DNA from: DATMXS01 sp050260275
Lineage (GTDB): Bacteria > Acidobacteriota > Terriglobia > Bryobacterales > Bryobacteraceae
Direction: 5' to 3'
Assembly: GCA_050260275.1 (NCBI GenBank)
Contig: JBLNBX010000101.1
Span: forward strand, 1 to 17,356
Length of the DNA stretch: 17,356 nucleotides
In this document: one piece after another, positions 1 through 7,653 of the stretch
Layout: each line of letters starts with the position of its first letter
Position numbering within the stretch: position 1 is the stretch's first letter
Program-made: the position numbers and the translations under genes
The notes under the pieces: model-generated
Database searches by the model: none
The model's input: only the letters and a program-made list of their open reading frames with translations
What the model was told of the DNA's origin: nothing

Positions 1-1249
1 GCTCGTGCCCATGCTGCAGGTGCCGGCGGCGACGCTGCATGACGTTCTGAAAGACAGCACCCGCGGATCAACGGCGGGCCGCGGGCGGGGCTCCGTCCGA
101 AGCGCGCTCGTCGTGGCAGAGATAGCGTTCGCCTGCGTGCTGCTCGTGGGCGCGGGCCTGCTGAGCCGCAGCTTCCTTCGCGTTCTCGACGTGGATCTGG
201 GCTTCCAGCCCTCGCGCGCGGCCGCGCTGCGAGTAGATCCGGGGCGGCGGCCCTCTTCTCAGGAACAGTTGAACGCGTATCTGGATGATGTGCTGCGCCG
301 CGCAAGGTCCGTCCCCGGCGTCGAAGCAGCCGGAATCACTGATGCTCTTCCGCTCGGCCGGAATCGCAGTTGGGGGGTGCCCGTAATCGGCCAGGTCTAC
401 GCGAGAGGCCAGGTGCCCAGCGCGTTCGTTCGCATCGTGACAGACGGTTACATCGGGGCGATGGGAATTCCCATTCGTGAAGGCCGGGATATCGACGAAC
501 GCGACGTTCCTTCCAGCACCCCCGTGATAGTGATCAACGAAACCATGGCACGGACGCTCTTTCCCGGCCAAAGCGCCCTCGGAAAGAGACTGGGCGCGTG
601 CGGGCAGCCGCGGACGATTGTCGGCGTGGTGGGCGACGTCCGCCACCTCGCTCTCGAGCAGGGCGCGGGAATGGAGATGTATTTGCCGATAAGGCAATGC
701 GGTGATGCAGCATCTCTGGACCTCGTCGTCCGGACCCGAATCCCTCCCGCGGAACTCGCTCCCGCCATTCGCGGCGCGCTCAAACCAGTTGCGCCGAACC
801 TCCCGAAGACGGACTTCCGCCCGCTACAGCAACTCGTGGACAGGTCCGTATCGCCCCGCCGGTTCGTCGTGACGCTGCTAGGGGGGTTCGCCGCCTTCGC
901 CTTGATGCTGGCGTCGCTCGGCATCTATGGAGTAGTTTCGTATTCGCTGAGCCAGAGGACTAAGGAGATCGGCATCCGCATGGCTCTGGGAGCGTCACCG
1001 GCAAACGTGCGGGCGGCCATCTTCAAGCAGACGCTGGCCCTCGCGGCAGTGGGGCTTCTGCTGGGCAGCGCGGGAGGATGGGTTGTGGCACGCGCTCTCG
1101 GCGGGCTGCTATACGGCGTCACATCCAGCGACCCGTTCACGTTCTTCGGAATGCTGATGGTCCTGGCGTCCGCCGCGATGCTCGCGAGTTACTTTCCCGC
1201 GCGGCGGGCTACTCGCGTCGATCCAGTGATAGCGCTGCACACGACCTGA
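1..1249 (+). CDS. ADOP-type ABC transporter permease (MacB/FtsX-like), 3' part
   Basis: The reading frame is already open at the left edge, so this is the C-terminal half of a larger protein (ADOP-family permeases usually have about 800 residues). About 415 codons are present. A membrane segment near the start (ALVVAEIAFACVLLVGAGLL) is typical of the second half of ADOP permeases. It is followed by an extracytoplasmic MacB-like core of about 220 residues, with PGVEAAG and the VINETMARTLFPG motif. Last comes an FtsX-type domain with three hydrophobic segments, the signature KEIGIRMALGA, and an ending in DPVIALHTT, close to the usual DP-x-x-ALR terminus. The family is thought to work with a separate MacB-type ATPase to move substrates or couple ATP hydrolysis to the envelope; the substrate is unknown. 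No ATPase gene is in the window. Family assignment is confident, function is not. Confidence 0.9.
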   Translation, partial: LVPMLQVPAATLHDVLKDSTRGSTAGRGRGSVRSALVVAEIAFACVLLVGAGLLSRSFLRVLDVDLGFQPSRAAALRVDPGRRPSSQEQLNAYLDDVLRRARSVPGVEAAGITDALPLGRNRSWGVPVIGQVYARGQVPSAFVRIVTDGYIGAMGIPIREGRDIDERDVPSSTPVIVINETMARTLFPGQSALGKRLGACGQPRTIVGVVGDVRHLALEQGAGMEMYLPIRQCGDAASLDLVVRTRIPPAELAPAIRGALKPVAPNLPKTDFRPLQQLVDRSVSPRRFVVTLLGGFAAFALMLASLGIYGVVSYSLSQRTKEIGIRMALGASPANVRAAIFKQTLALAAVGLLLGSAGGWVVARALGGLLYGVTSSDPFTFFGMLMVLASAAMLASYFPARRATRVDPVIALHTT

Positions 1250-1303
1250 CGCTGCACCGTCCTGCGGCGGCGGGATCTCGTCATTGCCGCATCTCTACGG
1301 TTC

Positions 1304-1335
1304 TGACACCATTTCGGCCGAGCCTCATGGTATCA
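1304..1335. terminator. Hairpin between converging genes, possible bidirectional terminator
   Basis: TGACACCAT at 1304-1312 pairs with ATGGTATCA at 1327-1335 (8 of 9 positions). The 14-base loop contains the palindrome TCGGCCGA. It lies 55 bases past the permease stop and just past the end of the degraded gene on the other strand, where a terminator is expected. No clear T-run follows on either strand, so intrinsic termination is an inference. A second inverted repeat, GTCAAGC (1346-1352) with GCTTGAC (1371-1377), lies beside it. Confidence 0.35.
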
Positions 1336-1338
1336 GCA

Positions 1339-2274
1339 CTAATGCGTCAAGCTCCTGTTCGGAAAATCTTGCTTGACACCGCTCCACCATGCCTTCCAAA
1401 ACTCGACGTACTGAGCCAAGTCAGCTCCTGGCATGCTGCGGGAAGCAGAGTAGCGCCTCGTCTCCTCAGTGTCGTAGCGACTGCCAGTTCGCGTTCCCAA
1501 GCACACCATTCTCAGCGCGCCATCCGGAGTAACCGGTGGCACGCCTTCCACAAACAGGCTTAGCCCCCTTACAGCCCCAGTCTTTGCATCTCTTAATCCG
1601 GGCTGCCTAGTAACTCTGCCAGGAAAGGCACAGCAGCAATTGAATGATCAGCCATGAGAGCGTGGGCGGCATCCCTCCTGAGTCTGCCTATAGGGACTTC
1701 CGAAGTCGCCAACATCCCGAGCGCCTGGATATCCGATACGCTATCCGCTCTCCACGCGAAAACGATGCTTCCAGCTTTGTTAATTAGAAAAGTAAACTTT
1801 GATACGCTCTGTATCTGCGCGGCCAACTCAGTCAATGCGCCAGGTTCGGCTCGCCGGAGCTTCATCACCAAAGCCAACCCGCGAACCGGCTCGCAAGCAC
1901 TCGCCGCGAGAGAGGTCACTGTCTGCGCCACGAAAGGAGTGTCGTCCAGACGCAACAATCCCTCTGACATCAACTCGAAAACCCCATCATTGCCGCACTG
2001 ATCTATCGCCGCGGCGAGTTCTCCCGCGATCCGGTCAGCAAGCGACGCGTCAGGGCTCGCCTACCCTTGAGCACCCGCTCCACCTCGAGGTGAACTCCGC
2101 TCCAGTATCGGACACCGTACCAGACGCAATCTTGCCGACCACGACTGCATCAGAGCGGACAGCCAGGCCTTCCAGGGATTCAGCAGCGAGCGCCGGCAGC
2201 AGAAGCCCTAGTCCTATTACTCCCCCGATCGCCAGAGCGCGTCCTGGTCTGATCTTACTTGCCTGCGGTGCCAT
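1339..2274 (-). pseudogene. Decayed secreted HEAT-repeat protein
   Basis: Three reading-frame pieces on the minus strand join into one recognisable protein. Piece one starts at ATG 2274 with a signal peptide (basic MAPQASKIRPGR, then a hydrophobic stretch to ALAA) and continues SLEGLAVRSDAVVVGKI. At about 2090 a one-base loss shifts the frame; the neighbouring frame continues as LEVERVLKG, the conserved strand expected there, and then soon hits a stop. Piece two (about 1593-2050) holds helical repeats ending in the HEAT-like RRDAAHALMADHSIAAVPFL. Its frame stops at 1593, but the next frame carries on as RDAKTGAVRGLSLFVEGVPP and ends with YVEFWKAWWSGVKQDF, a C-terminus I associate with acidobacterial HEAT-repeat proteins. 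Too few residues separate VLKG from the repeats, so an internal deletion is likely. The original function is unknown. Sequencing error could explain single shifts but hardly all of them. Confidence 0.75.
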
Positions 2275-2346
2275 GGCAGCTCCGGCCTAACTGGCCAGGA
2301 GAACTAGCTGGTTTGCGGGTACTTACTTCGCCACCGGCGGCTGCGC

Positions 2347-4410
2347 TCACGGGGTAGCAGCCTGCCCGGTAGCGGGAGCGGCCGGCGCGGCCTGCGCCGG
2401 CTTGTTCAGCCACTCGCCGAGCCACTCGAGCACCGTGTCGTACCAGAGCACGCTGTTCTGCGGCTTCGTTATCCAGTGGCCTTCGTCGGGAAACACGAGC
2501 AGCTTCGAGGGCACCCTGCGCAGTTGCAGGGCGGTGAACAACTGAAGTCCCTGCCCGTACGGCACGCGAAAATCCATCTCGCCGTGCGTGACCAGCGTAG
2601 GCGTGGCGAAGCTGCTCGCATAGTAGCTCGGCGACCATCTCGCGTAGATCTCCGGGTTTTCCCACGGCGCGCCGCCGAACTCCCACAGCGGGAACCACAG
2701 TTCTTCCGTCTCGCCGAACATACTGCGCAGGTCGAAAACACCGGCGTGCGACACCAGCGCCTTGAAGCGGTTCGTGTGCCCGAGAATCCAGTTCACCATG
2801 TAGCCGCCGTAGGACGCGCCCGCGGCGGCCATGCGGTCCGGATCAGCGTAAGGCAGCCTCGCCACGTGTTCCACCACGGCCATGATGTCGTCGAAGGGAC
2901 GGCCGCCCCAGTCCTGGTTGATCTCGTCGATGAACTGCTGCCCGTAGCCCGTCGATCCGCGGGGGTTCGGCATGACGACAAGGTATCCCGCCGCGGCGAA
3001 CAACTGCGCGTTCCAGCGATAGCTCCAGCTTTCGCCCCACGCGCCCTGCGGCCCGCCGTGGATGAGGAAAAGCACCGGGTAGCGGCGTCCCTCGCGGAAT
3101 CCGTGCGGGCGAATGAAGAAGCTGTGGATGCGCGTCCGGTCCGGCGCCTGCACCCAGAACTCTTCGAGCCTGGGGAGGTTGTACGCGGCGAGTGCCGCAT
3201 CGTTGAAGTGTGTGAGCTGTGTGGCCGCGCCTCCGCTGACGGCCTTGAAGATCTCGGGGGGCCGGGAGCCGCTCGCCTCGGTGAAGACAAGCGTCTTGCC
3301 GTCGGGCGTCACCTGGAGGTCATCGATCGAGCTGTCGCCGCTGATGATGCTGCGCGCGCCGCCGCCCGATGACGGAATCACCTGTACGTACTGCCGGCCG
3401 CGATCCTCAACCGTCATGAAGATCATCGATGAGTCCGGCGACCACCGGAAGCTGGTGATCCAGCGGTCCACTGCGTCGGTGAGAATGCTAAGCCTGCCGG
3501 TGGCGCGCTCGAGCACGGCGAGCTTCCAGCGGTCGCTCTCGTATCCCGAGCGCTGCTGCGTGCGCCAGGCCAGGTACCTGCCGTCGGGCGAGTAGGCGGG
3601 AGAGTTGTCCGCGCCAAGATTGATCGTGATGCGGGTAGGCTCACCGCCGTCGATGGGAACGACGAACAGATCGGAGTTGGTGCTCACTGCCGGCTCGGCG
3701 TCCTGGTTCATGACGAAGCAGACTTCCTTGCCGTCGGGCGAGATTGCGTAGTCGTCGCTGCCGCCGAGCGAGAATGGCGGAACGTCGATCGTGCCCGGAG
3801 TAAGGTCCTTCGGCGCGCCGCCGTCAGCGGGCACGACAAAGAGGTGGCGGCGGCGTTTGGACTGCCAGTGCGTCCAGTGGCGGTACAGCAGCGAGGTGTA
3901 GCTTCGCGCCTTAACCGCAGAGTTCTTCTCCTGTTCCAGCCGCGCCTTGTTGCATGCGTCGTCGGGGCAGTCCGGGTAGACCTCCGACGTAAACAGCAGG
4001 TTCTCGCCGTCGGGCGAGAAGATCACGCCGTCCGCCCCGGCCGCGACATCCGTCACCTGGTGCGCGTTGCTGCCGTCCGCTGCCATGAGCCACACCTGCG
4101 GCGTACCGCTCCGGTCCGAAATGAAGGCGATCTCGCGGGAATCAGGCGACCATCGCGGGCGCGTGTTCATCGACCCGGTGGTTGTGAGCTGGCGGGGGCT
4201 ACCGCCGGCGAGCGGAACGGTCCAGATCTGTGTAGAACTGCTGTTCTCCGCCTCATTGATGGTTTGAACGGTGAAGGCGACCGTCAGGCCATCTGGCGAT
4301 AGTTGGGGATCGCCCACTCGCGACAGCCTGAGCAAGGCGTGGACATCGAAGCGCGCCTGCGCGAGCAGTGCGCCCGCGCAAATAACGCCCAAAAGCACTG
4401 AACGGCGCAT
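2347..4410 (-). CDS. Secreted S9-family serine peptidase (DPP5-like prolyl oligopeptidase)
   Basis: This 687-residue protein probably removes dipeptides or short peptides outside the cytoplasm. The start at ATG 4410 is chosen because it opens directly with a signal peptide (MRRSVLLGVICAGALLAQA); a longer frame reaching 4512 only adds residues unlike the family. Residues 30-400 form a beta-propeller with repeated SPDG/SPDS turns (about 38, 88, 132, 224, 274, 324). A Cys pair sits at 147/153, and the RHWTHWQSKRRRHLFV stretch resembles the DPP5 group. The alpha/beta-hydrolase domain follows: HGGPQG near 451-456, nucleophile Ser533 in GASYGGY, Asp613 in EMDFRVP and His645 in DEGHW, so the triad is complete. 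The end is Ala/Pro-rich. The gene is divergent from hisS. Family is confident; substrate preference is inferred. Confidence 0.93.
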   Translation of the reverse strand: MRRSVLLGVICAGALLAQARFDVHALLRLSRVGDPQLSPDGLTVAFTVQTINEAENSSSTQIWTVPLAGGSPRQLTTTGSMNTRPRWSPDSREIAFISDRSGTPQVWLMAADGSNAHQVTDVAAGADGVIFSPDGENLLFTSEVYPDCPDDACNKARLEQEKNSAVKARSYTSLLYRHWTHWQSKRRRHLFVVPADGGAPKDLTPGTIDVPPFSLGGSDDYAISPDGKEVCFVMNQDAEPAVSTNSDLFVVPIDGGEPTRITINLGADNSPAYSPDGRYLAWRTQQRSGYESDRWKLAVLERATGRLSILTDAVDRWITSFRWSPDSSMIFMTVEDRGRQYVQVIPSSGGGARSIISGDSSIDDLQVTPDGKTLVFTEASGSRPPEIFKAVSGGAATQLTHFNDAALAAYNLPRLEEFWVQAPDRTRIHSFFIRPHGFREGRRYPVLFLIHGGPQGAWGESWSYRWNAQLFAAAGYLVVMPNPRGSTGYGQQFIDEINQDWGGRPFDDIMAVVEHVARLPYADPDRMAAAGASYGGYMVNWILGHTNRFKALVSHAGVFDLRSMFGETEELWFPLWEFGGAPWENPEIYARWSPSYYASSFATPTLVTHGEMDFRVPYGQGLQLFTALQLRRVPSKLLVFPDEGHWITKPQNSVLWYDTVLEWLGEWLNKPAQAAPAAPATGQAATP

Positions 4411-4417
4411 ACATTCG

Positions 4418-4423
4418 ATTGTA
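4418..4423 (-). promoter_or_regulatory. Candidate -10 box for the S9 peptidase gene
   Basis: On the minus strand TACAAT (5 of 6 matches to TATAAT) ends seven bases before the ATG at 4410. A start site 6-8 bases downstream of it would fall on or next to the ATG, giving a leaderless or nearly leaderless mRNA. No Shine-Dalgarno sequence precedes this ATG, and I see no convincing -35 box. Confidence 0.4.
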
Positions 4424-4430
4424 GCGGACG

Positions 4431-4439
4431 TGCTACGAT
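4431..4439 (+). promoter_or_regulatory. Candidate extended -10 box for hisS-aspS
   Basis: TGCTACGAT has the extended -10 pattern (TG-n-TACGAT, 4 of 6 in the hexamer). It would start transcription near 4446, leaving a leader of about 84 bases before hisS. It lies only eight bases from the opposing -10 candidate of the peptidase gene, so the two promoters could not be occupied at once. The assignment rests on pattern only. Confidence 0.3.
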
Positions 4440-4510
4440 GATGATTCCACGAAACATCCAGTTGCCTGCGCAGCCCGGCCGCATCACGCCGGGGTGGCGC
4501 GGCAATCCGC

Positions 4511-4518
4511 AAGGGAAG
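4511..4518 (+). promoter_or_regulatory. Ribosome binding site that fixes the hisS start at TTG 4530
   Basis: AAGGGAAG is purine-rich and ends 11 bases before TTG 4530. The upstream in-frame GTG at 4494 has no comparable site and would add 12 residues not seen in the family. Starting at TTG gives MIRAVKGMRDLLPP, the usual beginning of histidyl-tRNA synthetase. Confidence 0.6.
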
Positions 4519-4529
4519 AAGATACCGTT

Positions 4530-5774
4530 TTGATTCGCGCCGTCAAAGGAATGCGGGACCTGTTACCACCCGCCACCGAGTTGTGGAACCGGGTGGAACA
4601 GGAAGCGCGCCGCGTGTTCCGCGCCTACAACTACCACGAGATCCGGACGCCAATTCTTGAGCCCACGGAGCTGTTCGCGCGTGGCGTCGGCCAGGAAACC
4701 GACATCGTCACGAAGGAGATGTACACGTTCGAGGACCGGGACGGCTCATCCCTCACGCTGCGCCCGGAAGCGACGGCCTCCGTGATGCGCGCTTACATCG
4801 AGCACCGGCTCGATCAACGCCCCGGCGTGCAGAAGCTCTACTATGCCGGCCCGATGTTCCGCCGCGAGCGCCCGCAGAAAGGCCGGTTCCGGCAGTTTTT
4901 TCAGATCGGCGCGGAAGCGATCGGCTCGGAATCGCCCTACATTGATGCCGAGGCAATCGGCATGGTTGTCGAGCTGTTCCAGGCCGTGGATCTCACCGGT
5001 TTCGAGGTACTGCTCAATTCCGTAGGTTGCCCCAAGTGCCGCCCGGCGTATCTCGAGCGGCTGCGCGGCGAACTGGCGCGAGTGAAAGAGCAGCTATGCG
5101 AGGATTGCCGGCGGCGGGCGGAGACAAATCCCCTTCGCGTGCTCGACTGCAAGGTGCCCGAGGACCAGCCGGTCATTGACGCGCTGCCCACGATACTCGA
5201 AAGCCTCTGCCCGGAGTGCCGAGCGCACTTCGACGCGGTCCAGGCGTACCTGCGGACACTGGGCGTAGCATTCGAGGTGCGCCCGCGGCTCGTGCGAGGC
5301 CTCGATTATTACACGCGGACGACATTCGAGATCGTGCACGGCGCGCTCGGCGCGCAGAACTCCGTGCTGGGCGGCGGCCGCTACGACGGGCTGGCGGAAT
5401 CGCTGGGCGCGAAGATAAAGGCGCCTGGCATCGGCTTCTCCATCGGCGAGGACCGGCTGACCATGTCGCTCGAAGAGGCGCGCGGACAAGCGCAGGCGGA
5501 GCTGGACGTGTTCGTCGCTCCCATGGGCGAGGCCGCTTCGCACGCCGCCACGCTGCTTGCGCGCGATCTGCGAAGGCTCGGGCTTACCGTCGAAGTGGCG
5601 GCGGACACCAGGCTGAAGCGAGCGATGGAACTCGCTAACAAGCTTTCCGCGCGCCAGGTGGTGCTCCTGGGAGAGGACGAACTCGCCCAGGGCATGTACA
5701 CTCTGAAGAACATGGCGACCGGCGAGCAACAAAGCGTCGGACGCGAGCAGTTGATCGAAATCATTACCACGTAG
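4530..5774 (+). CDS. hisS: Histidine--tRNA ligase
   Basis: This class II synthetase attaches histidine to tRNA-His in the cytoplasm; at 414 residues it has normal length. The predicted start is TTG. Motif 2 is FRRERPQKGRFRQF (about 110-123), followed by the histidine-binding motif RGLDYYTRTTFE (256-267), GGGRYDGL (281-288) and motif 3 GIGFSIGEDRL (300-310). The C-terminal anticodon-binding domain begins near DVFVAP. The insertion domain carries three CxxC pairs (167/170, 190/193, 227/230) plus Cys207, a pattern of possible zinc ligands also known in other bacterial HisRS. The stop at 5774 is followed six bases later by aspS, so the two synthetases form one transcription unit. A single standard copy; identification is certain. 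Confidence 0.98.
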   Translation: MIRAVKGMRDLLPPATELWNRVEQEARRVFRAYNYHEIRTPILEPTELFARGVGQETDIVTKEMYTFEDRDGSSLTLRPEATASVMRAYIEHRLDQRPGVQKLYYAGPMFRRERPQKGRFRQFFQIGAEAIGSESPYIDAEAIGMVVELFQAVDLTGFEVLLNSVGCPKCRPAYLERLRGELARVKEQLCEDCRRRAETNPLRVLDCKVPEDQPVIDALPTILESLCPECRAHFDAVQAYLRTLGVAFEVRPRLVRGLDYYTRTTFEIVHGALGAQNSVLGGGRYDGLAESLGAKIKAPGIGFSIGEDRLTMSLEEARGQAQAELDVFVAPMGEAASHAATLLARDLRRLGLTVEVAADTRLKRAMELANKLSARQVVLLGEDELAQGMYTLKNMATGEQQSVGREQLIEIITT

Positions 5775-5780
5775 GAGCCT

Positions 5781-7580
5781 ATGGCGGACCAGGGAACCAC
5801 CGGTGTACCACTCGACTTTCTCGGCGAGCTTCGCCGCACTCACACCTGCGGGGAACTGCGCGCCGCAGACGCCGGATCGCAGGCACTCCTCATGGGTTGG
5901 GTGCACCGCCGGCGCGACCTGGGCGGGGTCATATTCATCCACCTGCGGGACCGCGATGGAGTCACGCAGGTCGTTTTCCACGAGAACCTCGACCCCGCCG
6001 TGCACGCAAAGGCCGAGCTGCTGCGCTCCGAGTACGTCATAGCGGTGGAAGGCCGAGTCGAGCTGCGCACCCCGGAAACCGTCAACCCGAACATCCCGAC
6101 GGGCGAGGTGGAGGTGATCGCCGAGCGCATCTGGATTCTGAACGAATCGCGCACGCCGCCGTTCCCGATGGAAGACAACGTGGACGTCGGAGAGGAAACC
6201 CGCCTCCGGTACAGGTACGTGGACCTGCGCCGCCCGCGCATGCAGCGCAATATCATTCTGCGCTCGAAGGTGTCTTTCGCCACTCGCGAGTTCCTGACCA
6301 AAGAAGGGTTTCTCGAGATCGAAACGCCGTTCATGACGCGCTCGACGCCCGAGGGAGCACGCGATTTCCTGGTGCCGAGCCGCGTGCAGCCCGGCTGCTT
6401 CTACGCGCTGCCGCAATCACCGCAGCTTTTCAAACAGATCCTCATGGTGAGCGGCTTCGACAAGTATTTCCAGATCGTGCGCTGCTTCCGCGACGAGGAC
6501 CTCCGCGCCGACCGGCAGTACGAGTTCACGCAGATCGACCTCGAGATGTCGTTCCCGCAGCAGGAACGTGTATTCGAGGTGGTCGAGCCGCTGGTTCAGC
6601 GGATTTGCGCCGTGGCGGGTCATTCGATATCGGTGCCGTTCCCGCGGCTCACCTACGCCGAGGCGATGCGCTCCTACGGCAGCGACAAGCCGGATCTCCG
6701 CCTGCCACCGTTCCACTGCGTCGAGGATCTCTTCCCCGAATCGCCGCTCACCGGCGCTGGCCTGCCGCTGGTGGCGATCGTCGTCCCGAAAGCGGGCGGG
6801 GCGAGCCGCAAGGAGCGTGACGAGCTCAAAGAGTTCGGCGCTGAGCGCGGTCTGCGCGTCTACGACGACGCCAGGCGCCTCGAGCGCGACTACCCGGAGG
6901 CGATGGCCGAGGTCCGGGTCCGCACCGGCGCCACTTCCGAGGACCTGCTGATTCTGGCCGGCTGGCCCGGTCTTGCGGATGCGCACCGTCCGGCTGAAAC
7001 GGTGTTCCAGGCGTGCGGGCAACTGCGCCTGTTCGCAGGGCAGAAGTACGCTGCGAAGCACGGGCTGCTAGACCCGAACGATTTCCGGTTCCTGTGGGTG
7101 GTGGACTTCCCGATGTTCGAGTGGAACGAAGACGAGAACCGCTGGGACGCCGCTCACCATCCGTTCACGTCCGTGCACGATGAGGATCTCGACAAGCTGA
7201 CGACCGATCCTGCGCACTGCCGGGCGAAGTCGTACGACCTGGTGCTGAACGGCATTGAGCTTGCTTCGGGCTCGATTCGTATTCACCGCCGCGACGTGCA
7301 AAGCAAGGTGTTTGCCGCCCTCGGGCTCAGCGAGGAGGAAGCGCGAACTAAGTTCGGGTTCCTGCTCGAAGCGCTGGAGTACGGCGCGCCTCCGCACGGC
7401 GGCATCGCGCTGGGACTTGACCGCCTGGTGATGATACTCGCGGGCGAAAGCACCATCCGGGACGTGATACCTTTCCCGAAGACCGCGCGCGGCGCGGATT
7501 TGATGGTGGACGCGCCTTCAGAGGTGCCCGAACGGCAGTTGCGCGAGCTTGGCATCGCGCTGCGCAGGCCGCAAAGCTGA
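5781..7580 (+). CDS. aspS: Aspartate--tRNA ligase
   Basis: This class II synthetase charges tRNA-Asp; its 599 residues match the bacterial type. The N-terminal OB-fold anticodon domain includes GWVHRRRDLGG (39-49). The catalytic core has RSTPEGARDFLVPSR (187-201), ALPQSPQLFKQ (209-219) and motif 2 RCFRDEDLRADRQYEFTQID (234-253). The bacterial GAD insertion covers roughly 290-430. Motif 3 is GGIALGLDRLVM (540-551), followed by IPFPKTARGADLM. Leu47 sits where non-discriminating AspRS enzymes carry His, which points to a tRNA-Asp-specific enzyme, though this alone does not settle it. The usual LGGGSIRIH reads LASGSIRIH at 494-502. ATG 5781 is preceded by TAGGAG, which overlaps the hisS stop codon. 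Confidence 0.98.
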   Translation: MADQGTTGVPLDFLGELRRTHTCGELRAADAGSQALLMGWVHRRRDLGGVIFIHLRDRDGVTQVVFHENLDPAVHAKAELLRSEYVIAVEGRVELRTPETVNPNIPTGEVEVIAERIWILNESRTPPFPMEDNVDVGEETRLRYRYVDLRRPRMQRNIILRSKVSFATREFLTKEGFLEIETPFMTRSTPEGARDFLVPSRVQPGCFYALPQSPQLFKQILMVSGFDKYFQIVRCFRDEDLRADRQYEFTQIDLEMSFPQQERVFEVVEPLVQRICAVAGHSISVPFPRLTYAEAMRSYGSDKPDLRLPPFHCVEDLFPESPLTGAGLPLVAIVVPKAGGASRKERDELKEFGAERGLRVYDDARRLERDYPEAMAEVRVRTGATSEDLLILAGWPGLADAHRPAETVFQACGQLRLFAGQKYAAKHGLLDPNDFRFLWVVDFPMFEWNEDENRWDAAHHPFTSVHDEDLDKLTTDPAHCRAKSYDLVLNGIELASGSIRIHRRDVQSKVFAALGLSEEEARTKFGFLLEALEYGAPPHGGIALGLDRLVMILAGESTIRDVIPFPKTARGADLMVDAPSEVPERQLRELGIALRRPQS

Positions 7581-7650
7581 CTTGTGGGGCGGGTTCTCCG
7601 GCCCGCCCGCACCTGACTCCGCTCGCGCTCGGGCGGGCGCTGGCGGCCCC
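7581..7650. repeat. Orphan REP-like palindromic element
   Basis: The element begins CTTGTGGGGCGG, the same 12-base foot as the repeats around the RAYT gene near 11.7 kb (TTGTGGGGCGG recurs there in both orientations). A perfect 7-bp stem GGGCGGG (7587-7593)/CCCGCCC (7602-7608) encloses an 8-base loop. Further GC-rich palindromic sequence (GGGCGGGCGC) follows to about 7640. It fills the whole 73-base space between the converging aspS and TIM-barrel genes, where it could also end transcription in both directions. No T-run is present. Confidence 0.6.
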
Positions 7651-7653
7651 CCG

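Noticed and set aside
2476..3372. A 298-codon open frame opposite the S9 peptidase
   Set aside because: Antisense to the catalytic domain of a certain gene, with no domain or start signal; a shadow of biased codon use.
4411..4512. N-terminal extension of the S9 peptidase
   Set aside because: It would bury the signal peptide behind 34 residues and run through the promoter region shared with hisS.
4603..5350. Three CxxC pairs in HisRS as a novel zinc module
   Set aside because: The same cysteine-rich insertion occurs in many bacterial HisRS sequences I know, so it is described under the gene only.
5094..6416. A 440-codon open frame on the minus strand across hisS and aspS
   Set aside because: It is antisense to two certain genes, rich in His/Arg/Ala, with no recognisable domain; an effect of high GC content.
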